Source: CAXXOK01 sp964584315
Lineage (GTDB): Bacteria > Bacillota > Clostridia > Christensenellales > Aristaeellaceae
Length of the DNA stretch: 64,000 bases
Assembly (NCBI GenBank): GCA_964584315.1
Contig: CAZOZO010000007.1
Span: 1 to 64,000, forward strand
Direction of reading: 5' to 3'
This document shows, piece by piece, positions 50,064 to 60,700 of the stretch. The translations under genes and the position numbers were made by a program. The notes below the pieces were generated by a model, which saw only the letters and a program-made list of their open reading frames with translations, had not been told where the DNA came from and made no database searches. Each line of letters starts with the position of its first letter. Positions within the stretch are counted from its first letter, which is position 1.

Positions 50064-51521
50064 TCACTCCTCGTTATCCTGGGTCGTGCCCAGCGCCAGC
50101 ACCCAATCCGCCAAATTGCGGCCCGCGACCGTATCCAGCGTGGCGGGGGTGTCGTACTCGGACACGGTGCCCATGCTTTCAGCCGGTCCGTGGTAGATCA
50201 TCAACAGATGGTTGAGCTTGCGGAAGATGCGGTAATCCACGAAGGGGTACTTGCTGCTGAGCAGGTCTTCATACGCCTCGATGCCATCCTCCAACGATAC
50301 CTGAAAATCGTCGTTGCCCTGCACGATATAGGTGGGCAGGCGAAGCTTCTTGATCAGCTTGACAGGATCCACCTGCATCATTTCCCAGAAGTAGTAGCCG
50401 TTCACGCCCGCGATGGTCATTTCCTTCGCCGCGTCGGCGTTCCTTACGTTCTTGAGGTCTGTCACCTGCTTTGCGAACGCTTCGATCTGCGCCTGCGCGG
50501 CGGTCTGCTGGTCGCCGGTCAACTTGTCGAGCAGGTCATAGTTCTGCGTCAGCATGATGTCCAGCAGGCTTTTAGGCGTGCCCGCCACCAAAATCATGGC
50601 GGTGAAAACGCCGTCTGCCTCGGAGGCGATGCGCGGCGCAAGCATCGCGCCCATACTGTGGCCCAGCAGCACCACGCGCGTGGTGTCGATGGCGGGGTTG
50701 GCCGCCAGCTTTTGCCCCGCGGAAATCGCATCCTGGATGGTCTCTTCTTCGACGGTGATGTAGGGGTTCTCCGCCACCATTTGCGCGCCATAGGTGTAGG
50801 TGCGCTTATCGTAGCGCAAGGTAGCGATGCCCTTCTTGGCAAACAGGGCGGCGATATCGGCAAACAGCTTCGTCTGGCCGATGGTCTCGTCCTTATCGCT
50901 GGGGCCGGAGCCTTGCACCAGCACCACGCCGGGCACCTTACTTGATTCGGTCGCGCCATCCGGCAGGGTAAGGATGCCGTCCAGCAGGTAGGGCTCCGTG
51001 CCCACCTTGACCGCAACCTCGCTATACTTGACGTTGGCTGCGGCAGCCAATGCCTCCTGCTCCTCCGCCTCGGACTGGGTATCGATGGGGGTCTGCTCCT
51101 CCGCGGGCACAAACTCCACGGCCATCACTTCCCAGTCGTCCGCCTTGTTCTTATGGGTAAAGTACAGGTCAAGGTCCTGCTTTTCCATGCACAGGTGCAA
51201 AACATGCGTTTTGCTCGTCTTTTCCTCGAAGCTCTCGTATGTGCCAAAGCCGGTGAACCCGCCCGTCATCCACTCGATCTCGGTCAGCATGGCGCGGTAG
51301 GTGTCCATGGGCATGTAGCGGCGTATCTGCAAATCGTAATAATCGAACAGCCGCTCCAGATCGTTGCCATGGATAAAATCCAGCGCATATTGCTTGACGG
51401 TGTCCTCCGTCCACACGGGCACGCCGTCGTTCATCTGTTTTGCAGCGGCAAGCGCGCCCGCCGCAGGCAGCGCCATGGAAAGCGTAAGCACCGTGAGCAG
51501 CAGAGCCAAAAACCGTTTCAT
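50064..51521 (-). CDS. Secreted alpha/beta hydrolase with N-terminal DUF3887-like domain
   Basis: This 485-residue protein has a signal peptide (about 1-26, ending ALAAA), an N-terminal domain (about 35-140) of the DUF3887/steroid-isomerase-like type, and a C-terminal alpha/beta-hydrolase domain (about 165-480). In the latter LVQGSGPSDKDE forms the oxyanion region, the nucleophile is Ser289 in GHSMG, and candidates for the acid and base are Asp in QGNDDFQV and His in RKLNHLLM. It should be an extracellular esterase or peptidase-like enzyme. It lies between trmFO and hslV, where many Firmicutes have xerC. Confidence 0.88.
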   Translation of the reverse strand: MKRFLALLLTVLTLSMALPAAGALAAAKQMNDGVPVWTEDTVKQYALDFIHGNDLERLFDYYDLQIRRYMPMDTYRAMLTEIEWMTGGFTGFGTYESFEEKTSKTHVLHLCMEKQDLDLYFTHKNKADDWEVMAVEFVPAEEQTPIDTQSEAEEQEALAAAANVKYSEVAVKVGTEPYLLDGILTLPDGATESSKVPGVVLVQGSGPSDKDETIGQTKLFADIAALFAKKGIATLRYDKRTYTYGAQMVAENPYITVEEETIQDAISAGQKLAANPAIDTTRVVLLGHSMGAMLAPRIASEADGVFTAMILVAGTPKSLLDIMLTQNYDLLDKLTGDQQTAAQAQIEAFAKQVTDLKNVRNADAAKEMTIAGVNGYYFWEMMQVDPVKLIKKLRLPTYIVQGNDDFQVSLEDGIEAYEDLLSSKYPFVDYRIFRKLNHLLMIYHGPAESMGTVSEYDTPATLDTVAGRNLADWVLALGTTQDNEE

Positions 51522-51571
51522 AGAATCCCTCCATCGCAGAGTATAGCGCGGGCGCCAGCGCGGCGCACGCG

Positions 51572-52885
51572 TCAGCGTTCCATCTGTCGCACGATGCGGT
51601 CGATTTCCGCCAAAGCGCGTTCGGAAATGCGCTCGTAGCGCTCCTGCTTGTTGCGAATCTTCTTCTGGCCGGGTTGATACTCATAGGGGTCGATCAGCCC
51701 GAAAGCGCAGTTCATAGGTTGGAAGTTACGGTTGGGGGTGGAGATATAGCGCCCCATCGCGCCGATGGCCGTCTGCCCGCCAAAGTGCGGCGGTTCATCC
51801 CCCCGCAGGCGGCAGGCCAGCGACAGGCCCGCCAGCAGCCCGCTGGCCGCGCTCTCCACATAACCCTCCACGCCGGTCATCTGCCCTGCGAAGTACAGGC
51901 TGGGCCGCTCCTTCACGCGGTATGTCTCATCCAGAAATCCGGGGCTGTGGATAAAGGTGTTGCGGTGCATCACGCCGTAGCGGGCAAACTCCGCATTCGC
52001 AAGCCCCGGTATCAGGCCGAACACGCGGCGCTGCTCCGGGAACGTGAGCCGCGTTTGAAACCCAACGATATTATACAGCGACCCGCCAAAATTGTCTCGC
52101 CGAAGCTGCACTACCGCGAAGGGCATTTTGCCCGTGCGCGGATCCGCAAGCCCTACGGGCTTCAGGGGCCCGAAGGCGATTGCCATGTCTCCTCGCTTGG
52201 CCATGCTCTCGATGGGCATACAGCCCTCGAACACCGCTTTCTCCTCAAAGCCCTTGACAGGCACGGTCTCCGCGGTTTGCAGCGCGTGCACGAAGGCCAT
52301 GTACTCTCCCTCGTCCATGGGGCAGTTCAGGTAATCTGCGCCGCGTTCGTACCGCGACATCTCAAACACCAGGCTCATATCCAGTGAATCTCGCGTGACG
52401 ATGGGGGCCGCCGCGTCATAAAAATGCAGCGTCGAAAGCCCATCCATCCGCGCGATGGCATCGCTTAACGCATCGCTGGTCAGCGGCCCCGTGGCGATGA
52501 TCGCGTCCCCTTCGGGAACGGCGGTCACCTCTTCCGCCACCACCTCGATGTTTGGGTGGGTGCGGATGGCCTCGTCCACGCCTCTGGAAAATCCCTCTCT
52601 GTCCACAGCCAGCGCGCCGCCCGCCGGCACCCGGGTGCGGTCCGCCTCGCGCAAGATCAGCGAGCCAAGGCGTCGCATCTCTTCCTTGAGCAGGCCCACG
52701 GCGTTGCTGAGCCTGTCCGAGCGCAGGCTGTTGCTGCACACCAGCTCCGCCATGGTCGGCAGGCTCTGGGCCGGGGTCGTCTTGGCAGGTTTCATTTCAT
52801 GCAGTGTGACCGAAACGCCGCGCTCTGCCAGCTGCCACGCCGCCTCGCAGCCTGCCAGCCCGCCGCCGATGACCTTCGCTCTCAT
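51572..52885 (-). CDS. trmFO: tRNA (uracil-54) methyltransferase TrmFO, folate-dependent
   Basis: TrmFO (437 residues) methylates U54 of the T-loop with methylenetetrahydrofolate and FAD. The N-terminal FAD site is IGGGLAGCEAAWQLA, followed by HEMKPAKTTPA, LVCSNSLRS and further on the Cys-bearing FEGCMPIE and GQMTGVEGYVESAASGL. Its ATG overlaps the topA stop (ATGA). The folate-linked glyA gene lies nearby but in another unit. Confidence 0.95.
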   Translation of the reverse strand: MRAKVIGGGLAGCEAAWQLAERGVSVTLHEMKPAKTTPAQSLPTMAELVCSNSLRSDRLSNAVGLLKEEMRRLGSLILREADRTRVPAGGALAVDREGFSRGVDEAIRTHPNIEVVAEEVTAVPEGDAIIATGPLTSDALSDAIARMDGLSTLHFYDAAAPIVTRDSLDMSLVFEMSRYERGADYLNCPMDEGEYMAFVHALQTAETVPVKGFEEKAVFEGCMPIESMAKRGDMAIAFGPLKPVGLADPRTGKMPFAVVQLRRDNFGGSLYNIVGFQTRLTFPEQRRVFGLIPGLANAEFARYGVMHRNTFIHSPGFLDETYRVKERPSLYFAGQMTGVEGYVESAASGLLAGLSLACRLRGDEPPHFGGQTAIGAMGRYISTPNRNFQPMNCAFGLIDPYEYQPGQKKIRNKQERYERISERALAEIDRIVRQMER

Positions 52886-55047
52886 TCGCCCGCGTCCTCT
52901 TTATCCGGCAGGGTAACCTTGTGGCGGCAGGTCTCGTTGGCGCACAGGTGCACGCGCTCGCCCTTGCGGGTGCGCTTCTCGATCATGTAGCTGCCGCAGT
53001 GCGGGCATTTGTCAGTCACGGGCATTTCCCAGCTCACAAAGTCGCACTCCGGGTAACGCTCGCAGCCGTAGAACTTGCGGTTCTTCTTGCTGGTCTTTTC
53101 CATCAGGCGCGCGCCGCACTTAGGGCAGGGCGCCTCGATGTATTTCACGATGGGCTTGGCGTTGCGGCAGGCAGGAAAGTTAGGGCAAGCGAGGAACTTG
53201 CCAAACCGGCCCATCTTGTACACCATCATCGCGCCGCACTTGTCGCACACGACGTCGCTGACCTCGTCCTTCACCTCGACCTTTTCGATCTGGTCGCCCG
53301 CGACGGTCAGCATCTTTTCAAACGGGGGGTAGAACTCGCGCAGGATGGCGCGCCACGCCACCTTGCCTTCCTCCACGCCGTCCAGCTTATCCTCCAGCGA
53401 GGCGGTAAACTCGGTATCCATGATGGGGTCGAAGTATTGCAGCATCATGGCCGTGACCATCCGCCCCAGCTCGGTGGGATACAGGCGCTTTTTCTCGCGC
53501 GATACATAGCCGCGGCTTAGGATGGTCGTGATCGTGGGGGCGTAGGTGCTGGGGCGGCCGATGCCCTTCTCCTCCAGCGTTTTGACCAGCGATGCCTCGG
53601 TGTAGCGCGCGGGCGGCTGGGTGAAGTGCTGGATGGTCTCCACACCGATCACGTTGGTCTTGTCGCCCTCCTTGAGGTCGGGCATGGCGGTCTCGGGGGC
53701 CTCGGCTTCGTCGTCCTCGCTCTCGATATACACGGCGCGGTAGCCCGCGAAGGTCATGTGCTCGCCATAGTAACGCAGTTCTGCAACGCCCTCGCGGCTG
53801 TCTGCCACGGTGGCCGTATCGCCCTTCCTGCGGCCAAAGATGTCCAGCGTGACGGTTTCAAACTCCGCGGGCTTCATCTGGCTGGCCATGAAGCGTGTGT
53901 AGATCAGCTTGTACAGGCTGTGCTGCTCACGCGTCAGGTGGCTCTTGACAAGCTCCGGCGTGAGAGCCAGGTCGGTGGGGCGGATGGCCTCGTGCGCGTC
54001 CTGCGCGTTCTTGCGGCCCTTGTATTCGTTTGGGGCGGGCGGGCAGTAATTTTCGCCGTACACGGTTTTGATCTGCTGGCGCACGGCATCCACCGCCTCG
54101 GCGCTCACGCGCACGCTGTCGGTACGGATGTACGTCACAAGGCCTACGGTGCCCTTGCCCGCGTCTACGCCCTCGTAGAGCTGCTGCACAACCTGCATGG
54201 TTTTAGCGGTGGAAAAATTGAGCTTTCGGCTAGCCTCCTGCTGGAGGCTTGAGGTCGTGAACGGCGGCTGCGCACGCTTGAGTTTCTCCGCGCGCTTGAC
54301 GGCCGCCACGCTGAACACGCTGCCCAGGATGCGTTCCCGCGCGGCTATCGCGTCACCTTCATTGCGGATAACGGCCTTCTGCCCGTCCATGGCGACCAGC
54401 TTCGCCTGAAAGCCAATTTTCTTGCCCTTGGCGGCGGTTGCGGTCAAATCGGCCAACACGTCCCAGTACTCCTCGGGGATAAAATCCTCGATCTCCTGCT
54501 CGCGCTGCACCACCAGCTTGGTAGCCACGCTCTGCACACGGCCCGCGGAGAGGCCCTTTTTGACCTTCGCCCACAATAGCGGGCTGATCTTGTAACCCAC
54601 CAGCCTGTCCAGCGCGCGGCGCGCCTGCTGCGCATCAACGCGATCCATATCCACAGCGCGCACATGCTCGATGGCATCCTTCACTGCCTTTTTGGTGATC
54701 TCGTGAAACTCGATGCGACAGGGCTTGGTGGGGTCGATGTCCAGCGTTTGCGCCAGATGCCAGCTGATGGCCTCGCCCTCGCGGTCAGGGTCAGTCGCGA
54801 GGTACACGCGCGAGGCGGCCTTCGCATCCTTCTTGATTTTGGCCAGAATGCTGCCGCGCCCGCGGATGGTGATGTACTTCATCTCAAAATCGCGGTCTAC
54901 ATCCACGCCCATCTGCGACTTGGGCAGATCGCGCACATGCCCCTGTGAGGCCATCACCTTGTAGCCCTTGCCCAAAAACTTTTCGATGGTTTTCGCCTTG
55001 GCGGGCGATTCCACGATCACCAGCTTCTGGCCAGATGTTGTTGCCAT
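52882..55047 (-). CDS. topA: DNA topoisomerase I
   Basis: TopA (721 residues) relaxes negative supercoils. The TOPRIM domain reads KLVIVESPAKAKTIEKFLG with Glu13 and DPDREGE (87-93); the catalytic Tyr is Tyr306 in VTYIRTDS; and three C-terminal zinc-finger units with paired Cys follow (about 595-710). ATG 55047 has GGAGGAACA upstream; the longer open frame back to 55236 lies in dprA. It is coupled to trmFO. Confidence 0.96.
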   Translation of the reverse strand: MATTSGQKLVIVESPAKAKTIEKFLGKGYKVMASQGHVRDLPKSQMGVDVDRDFEMKYITIRGRGSILAKIKKDAKAASRVYLATDPDREGEAISWHLAQTLDIDPTKPCRIEFHEITKKAVKDAIEHVRAVDMDRVDAQQARRALDRLVGYKISPLLWAKVKKGLSAGRVQSVATKLVVQREQEIEDFIPEEYWDVLADLTATAAKGKKIGFQAKLVAMDGQKAVIRNEGDAIAARERILGSVFSVAAVKRAEKLKRAQPPFTTSSLQQEASRKLNFSTAKTMQVVQQLYEGVDAGKGTVGLVTYIRTDSVRVSAEAVDAVRQQIKTVYGENYCPPAPNEYKGRKNAQDAHEAIRPTDLALTPELVKSHLTREQHSLYKLIYTRFMASQMKPAEFETVTLDIFGRRKGDTATVADSREGVAELRYYGEHMTFAGYRAVYIESEDDEAEAPETAMPDLKEGDKTNVIGVETIQHFTQPPARYTEASLVKTLEEKGIGRPSTYAPTITTILSRGYVSREKKRLYPTELGRMVTAMMLQYFDPIMDTEFTASLEDKLDGVEEGKVAWRAILREFYPPFEKMLTVAGDQIEKVEVKDEVSDVVCDKCGAMMVYKMGRFGKFLACPNFPACRNAKPIVKYIEAPCPKCGARLMEKTSKKNRKFYGCERYPECDFVSWEMPVTDKCPHCGSYMIEKRTRKGERVHLCANETCRHKVTLPDKEDAGE

Positions 55048-55064
55048 GCCTGTTCCTCCTACCT

Positions 55065-56171
55065 TTAGCGGGACGTACGGATCGCCGGAGCGAAAATGTT
55101 GCCGCTGTCCCTGCGGATATAGCCCATGATCTCCATGATGCTGAGCTCCGCCATCAGCTCGTCGGCGGTGCGGCCCGTGGCCTCGCACAGGCCATCCAAA
55201 CCCATGGGTTCGCGCATCAGCGCGCGCAGCACGCACACCTGCATTTCGTTTTCGCCAAGCGGGGGCTCCGGCGCGGCGTGGGGTCTGTCCAAAAGGCGCT
55301 CCAGCCCCATGTCGAGCAGCACGTCCTCCGCGCTGGTCACCAGTCGCGCACCCTCGCGGATGATGGCGTGCGGCCCCTCACTTACGGACTGCCCCACGCA
55401 CCCCGGCACCGCGAACACCTCGCGGCCCTGATCCAACGCCGTGCGCACGGTAATCATACCGCCGCTCTTGACCTTGCCCTCCACAAACACGATGCCGTGG
55501 CTGAGGCCGCTGATCACGCGGTTGCGGTGCGGAAAGTGATAGGTAATGGGCGCTGCATCCATCGGGTACTCGCTTAGCACCACGCCCGCGCCCTCTACGA
55601 TCCTGCGGTAAAGCCCGACATTCTCAAAGGGATAGGGCACGTTCACGCCGCTGCCGAGCACCGCGACCGTCGGCCCGCCGCCTTCGATGGCGCCCTCATG
55701 CGCGCTGGTGTCAATGCCCCGGGCCAAGCCGCTCACCACGGTCACACCCGCCTGACCCAGCCCCGCTGCGATGGCCTGCGCTACATTTTTGCCATAGCCG
55801 CTGGGGTAGCGCGTGCCCACGACAGCCACGGCGGGGCGGCGCAGTGCGTCCGCATCGCCCATAGCGTACAGCACATAGGGCGCATCGTCAATACATTTCA
55901 ACAGCGCCGGATAGGCAGCATCGCTCTGGAAAAGCACGGTAACACCCTTGAGCTCGATGCGCTCGCACAGCGCGTCCAGCGCCGCTTCGCTATGGTAGCG
56001 GGCCAGTGTATGTGCCGCCTCGGCATTGGCTGTCAGGGGGTCGCCCTGCCGGTAATCCTCCCACAGGGCACTGGCGGAGCCGCGCTTTTCGATCATCCGC
56101 TGCACCCGGTCAGCGGTGATCTCCGCGGCGGATAGCCACAAAAGGCGGCGTTGCTCGTCGGTAAAGCGCAT
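55065..56171 (-). CDS. dprA: DNA processing protein DprA
   Basis: DprA (368 residues) loads RecA on incoming single-stranded DNA during transformation. The Rossmann-like core shows VGTRYPSGYG, SGLARGIDTSAHEGA, GSGVNVPYP and HFPHRNRVISGLS; an N-terminal SAM-like domain and a C-terminal winged-helix-like DprA domain (about 300-365) flank it. The ribosome site GGAGGTAGCC overlaps the end of the comM-type gene. No other competence genes are in the window. Confidence 0.95.
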   Translation of the reverse strand: MRFTDEQRRLLWLSAAEITADRVQRMIEKRGSASALWEDYRQGDPLTANAEAAHTLARYHSEAALDALCERIELKGVTVLFQSDAAYPALLKCIDDAPYVLYAMGDADALRRPAVAVVGTRYPSGYGKNVAQAIAAGLGQAGVTVVSGLARGIDTSAHEGAIEGGGPTVAVLGSGVNVPYPFENVGLYRRIVEGAGVVLSEYPMDAAPITYHFPHRNRVISGLSHGIVFVEGKVKSGGMITVRTALDQGREVFAVPGCVGQSVSEGPHAIIREGARLVTSAEDVLLDMGLERLLDRPHAAPEPPLGENEMQVCVLRALMREPMGLDGLCEATGRTADELMAELSIMEIMGYIRRDSGNIFAPAIRTSR

Positions 56172-56173
56172 GG

Positions 56174-57706
56174 CTACCTCCAGTACTGGCCGTCGAGGTT
56201 GCGCAGCTGGATGGCTTGCGCCACATCCGAAAGGGCCAGCTGGTCACGGCCCGCGAGGTCCGCCAACGTGCGGGCCACCTTGCGGATGCGCCCGTAGGCG
56301 CGCATACTGATCTTGTACTGCGTTACCGCGCGGCGGAGCAGTTCCGCCGCGTCCGGTGCCATGGCACAGTACTTCTCCACCCCATCCTGGGTGAGTTGGG
56401 CGTTGCAAAAGTATGGCTCACCCGCATAGCGGGAAAGCTGCCGCGTGCGGGCAGCCAACACGCGAGCCTGCACGGTGCGCGAATCCTCCTGCTCGGTCTG
56501 CTGCTCGATCTCCTCAATGCCCACTGCATCCATCTCCACCTGAATATCGATGCGGTCGAGCAGGGGGCCGCTGATGCGCGCTAGGTATCGCTGTATCTCA
56601 TACGGTTTGCAGCGGCAGGCGCGGGTCTTGCTGCCATGGTTGCCGCAGGGGCAGGGGTTCATGCCCGCCACCAGCATGCAGCGGCTCTGGTAGCGCGCCT
56701 GCCCGCTCACGCGGGTCACGTTCACATACCCATCCTCCAGCGGCTGGCGTAGGGCTTCCAGCGTTTGGCGCTGGTACTCCGGCAGTTCATCCAGAAACAG
56801 CACGCCGTTGTGCGCCATGGATACCTCGCCCGGCTTGGCCTTGGCCCCGCCGCCGATGACTGATGGCAGCGATGCGTTGTGGTGGGGCGAGCGAAAAGGC
56901 CGCTGGGTCATGAGGCCCGCCTCGCGCGTCAACTCGCCCGCCGCGGAGTGGATACAGGTGGTCTCCAGCGCCTCGTCATACGACAGGGGCGGCAGGATGC
57001 CCGGCAAGCAGCGTGCCAGCATGGTTTTGCCGCTGCCCGGTACGCCCACCATCAGCAGGTTATGCCCGCCCGCGGCGGCCACCTCCAGCGCCTTGCGCGC
57101 GATCTTCTGTCCTTTCACATACTTCAGGTCGTTTTCCACAGGCTGCTCTGCCAACAGTTGCGCGTAGGCGAGCTGTGCCTGCTGGGCGATGGGGCTCTCG
57201 CCCGTCAGGTGGCGCACCGCCTCGCCAAGCGTGCGCGCAGGGTAAATAGCGATATCGCCAAGGCATTGAACCTCGCGTGCGTTGCCCGCTGGCAGCACGA
57301 TGGATGTAAGCCCGCCTGCGCGTGCGGCCAGCGCCATCGACAGCACGCCGCGAACGGGCAGCAGCTCGCCATGCAAGGTCAGTTCGCCAAGCAGTAACGT
57401 TTTGTCCATAACGGGAAAGGCTTCCGGCCGCTGGGCATTGAGCAGTGCCACAGCCACGCCCAGTTCCAGGCTGGTGCCTTCCTTGCGCACATCGGCGGGC
57501 GCAAGGTTCACGGTCAGTTTCTTCATGGGCCAGGCGTAGCCGCTGTTCACGATGGCGGCACGGATGCGGTCGCGGCTTTCCTTGACGGCCACGCTCGGCA
57601 AGCCTACGATATCAAAGCCGATCAACCCGCCCGCGATGTTGGCCTCCACTTCCACCAGAAACCCGTTTACACCGTCCAGCCCGCCGGAAAGCACCTTGGC
57701 CAGCAT
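56174..57706 (-). CDS. comM: YifB/ComM-family Mg chelatase-like AAA ATPase
   Basis: The protein (510 residues) has an N-terminal Lon-protease-like domain (about 1-170), a central AAA+ Mg-chelatase domain with Walker A GVPGSGKTM, Walker B VLFLDELPE, and NPCPCGNHGSKTRAC, and the C-terminal Mg_chelatase_C domain. ComM is a branch-migration helicase for recombination during transformation. ATG 57706 has GGGGTG six bases upstream; GTG 57715 is an alternative. Position beside dprA fits its role. Confidence 0.94.
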   Translation of the reverse strand: MLAKVLSGGLDGVNGFLVEVEANIAGGLIGFDIVGLPSVAVKESRDRIRAAIVNSGYAWPMKKLTVNLAPADVRKEGTSLELGVAVALLNAQRPEAFPVMDKTLLLGELTLHGELLPVRGVLSMALAARAGGLTSIVLPAGNAREVQCLGDIAIYPARTLGEAVRHLTGESPIAQQAQLAYAQLLAEQPVENDLKYVKGQKIARKALEVAAAGGHNLLMVGVPGSGKTMLARCLPGILPPLSYDEALETTCIHSAAGELTREAGLMTQRPFRSPHHNASLPSVIGGGAKAKPGEVSMAHNGVLFLDELPEYQRQTLEALRQPLEDGYVNVTRVSGQARYQSRCMLVAGMNPCPCGNHGSKTRACRCKPYEIQRYLARISGPLLDRIDIQVEMDAVGIEEIEQQTEQEDSRTVQARVLAARTRQLSRYAGEPYFCNAQLTQDGVEKYCAMAPDAAELLRRAVTQYKISMRAYGRIRKVARTLADLAGRDQLALSDVAQAIQLRNLDGQYWR

Positions 57707-57728
57707 CGACCGCACCCCGCCCCTGTTT

Positions 57729-60700
57729 TTAGTAGTAGATCTTTGGGAACCACTTGAGCCAATCCAGCCACGCGGTGGGCGTAAGCACCCCCGAGGCGTA
57801 GGGGTAGAACATGGCGAAGAATACGGCCGCCAGCACCACGTAGGCGACCATCGCCCACTTCTTGGCTTTCGGCCACGGGATCAGGTCAAACACCACCACC
57901 GTGGCGAGGATGATGAACGGCACGCTGGCGAAGTAGTGGTAGATGTACATGGAGCGCGGCACCAGCACCCACGGCAGGTATTGCGTAAGGAACCCCACCA
58001 CCAGTATGGCGAGCATCAGATTGCCGTCGCCCTGCTTGAGGCACAGGCCTCCCTTGAATCCCACGTACTTGTGGATGAACAGTCCGAACACCGCTACCAT
58101 GCACACCGCGCCCACATAGAAGATGAGCGGGTTGCCCATACACATGATGGTGCTGGCGAAGCCCGCGGGCTCAAACTTGTCCTGGCAGAACCACATGGGC
58201 TTGAGGATAAACGGCCACTGCCACCAGGGCGAGTTGAAGGGATGATCCATCCCCAGCCCCGGGGTGCTATGGTAGGCGTACATACCCTCCTGCGCCTTGA
58301 TGATGCGCTCGATGGTGACCGGGCCAGACGGCGACAGGTACGGCACATAGCTGAGGTAGTAGATGACCGCCGGTATGGCGAAGAAGAACACCACACAGAA
58401 CGCGCATGTGATCAGCACACGTTTCAGCGTGAGCCGCCGCGCCCATTCTACGCGCAAAACCTGCGCGGGGGTCAGATCCGCCGTCAGGTCGATGTCGTAG
58501 GCCACGAAACCCACGCGCAGCTGGCGGTACACGGCCATTGCGAACATCAGGGCCATACCAACCGCCGAGTACAGACCGATCCACTTACTGGCGATGGACA
58601 GCCCCATAAACAGCCCGCCGAGGGCCAGCGGCCAAAGTGTTCGCAGGAATGCACACGTGAGTGCGCGCGGTTTGTCGCCCACACTTTCGGGGATGGCGTA
58701 CACGTCCGTCATCATGTAGCGCGCCATGCACAGCGTGGACAGGATGATGAACAGCACAGGGAAGCTGTCGATGGTGGCGATGCGCGTCTGCGTAAAGTGC
58801 ATCAGGTCAAACGTGAACAGCAGCATCGCAAACGTAGCCAAGCCTCGCCTACGCGTGATCTGTTTAGCCAGCAGGTACAGGGCGGGCAACATAAGCACGC
58901 CTACCAGCGCCCCCGCGAAGCGCCAGCCAAACGGCGTCATGCCGAAAATGGCGATGCCGACCGCCATGATCAGCTTCCCCAGCGGCGGGTGCGTCGTCTC
59001 ATAGGGCGAGAGGCCGTGCAAATGCTCGTATGCCGTGCGGGCATGGTAGATTTCGTCGAAATAGGTGCCGTTATACCAGCTGGGTTCGCCCGTGAGCGTG
59101 CCCTGCTCGTCGATCAGGTTTTGGGGCGGCTTGGGGGTCTCCAGCACGTCTTTGGCGCCGGTGTGCGCATCAAGCGTGAGCGGGATGCGCTCGCCGTCCT
59201 TGCCACGCAGGATGATCTCCCACAGGTTGAGACCCGCGCCTTCCGCGTTCACACGCAGGTATTTGCCCCGCAGCCACAGGATGTTGCCCGGGTTGTTGTC
59301 GTTGTAGTCCACCGCGCCGTCGCCAAGGTCGGTGGTGGTCACGGCATAGTTCCATCGGTAGCAAAGACCCTCGCGCATCTCGCAGGGATAGTCCCGCGAC
59401 CAGGTTACCCCGTCATCGCTCACCGATACGCTGAAATCCGCATAGCTTACGCCCGCGTAGTACAGCAGCTTGAACCACTGGGACTCATCCAGCTTGAACA
59501 CGACCTGCTCGGCGGCGCTGGTGGAGACCCACGCCGTCTGCGGAGCCGCGGTGCTGCCAAGGCCGGTAAAGGTCATCACGGCGTAGAGCACGGCGGTGAC
59601 GCCCATGATGAGGTAGTCGCGCGCCGTGAGGTGCAGCCGCGCATCGGCGGGCGAGAGCAGCGCGCTGCGGTAGACAGCGTTTTTGAGGCTCGCGCGCGCC
59701 TGCGCCGGTTGCAAAGCGGGCGAGGCGGAAAGGCCGGTGATGGCGATATAGCCGCCATACATCGCCAGCAGCACGTTTAGCACCGACAGCAGACTGTTGA
59801 GCCACAGCGTGTCTGCGTTCAGGTGCCCCATGCCGGAGCCGAACAGCAGCGCATTGTTCAGCACGATAGCCACATTGATGAATGTGGTTGCCGACAGCCC
59901 CGCGCACAGCCACAGCAGACGCCTGTCGCGCGTGCGCACATAGCCCAGCGGGAGCAGCAGCAACGCCGCGTACAGGTACCGCTCGTGTATCTTCAGGCCA
60001 AACACGTAGACCAGCACCATCGCCAGCGCGAGGTAGAAGGGAAGCGCATCGGCGCTTCGATCCGCGACCATGCCAACGACGGCAAACAGATATGCGAATA
60101 CCATCAGCGCCGTGCCATACAGCACGAAGGTGGGCACCGCAAACGAAAGGCCAAGGAATGTGAAGCCCGCGGCCATGCACAGCAATGCCAGCGCGTCGCG
60201 CCTGCCCTCGCCACCCTTGACATCGCGTCCAAACAGACGCGCAGGCAAGGTGAGCAGGCTTGAAAACCAGGCCTTTGCTCCGCTCCATAACCGCGCTGCC
60301 CAAACGCCCGCCAGCAGCAGCAGGCAACCCGTGAGCGCAGGCACAAGGGGCGAAAGCCTCACGACGTTCTGCCCGCCATCCGCTTGCAGCGGCGACCAGT
60401 TTCCGCCTAAAACATACAGCAGATTGGTGGTATTGAGCACCGCAAAGTCATACGAGGAGATGGTTTTTTGGTATAGCGTGACCAACCATAGCGGGTCGCT
60501 CTGCTGAAGGGAGAATGGAACGATCACCGCCGCAGCGACGCCCGCCGCGATCAGCAGCCCCCACAGCAGCGACTTCCACTGCGCGCGGCGCGTAGCCTTG
60601 TCGGTAAAGATCAATGACAGCAGCAGCCATACGCCGGCGACAGGCGCAAACAATATCGCCTGTGGCTTGACCAGCACCGCGAACCCATACAGCGGCAGCG

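Noticed and set aside
48191..50945. Plus-strand frames over hslU, hslV and the hydrolase
   Set aside because: Shadows of well-identified minus-strand genes.
57552..59780. 742-codon plus-strand frame
   Set aside because: Antisense to the double glycosyltransferase and comM; His/Arg/Gln-rich with no domain.
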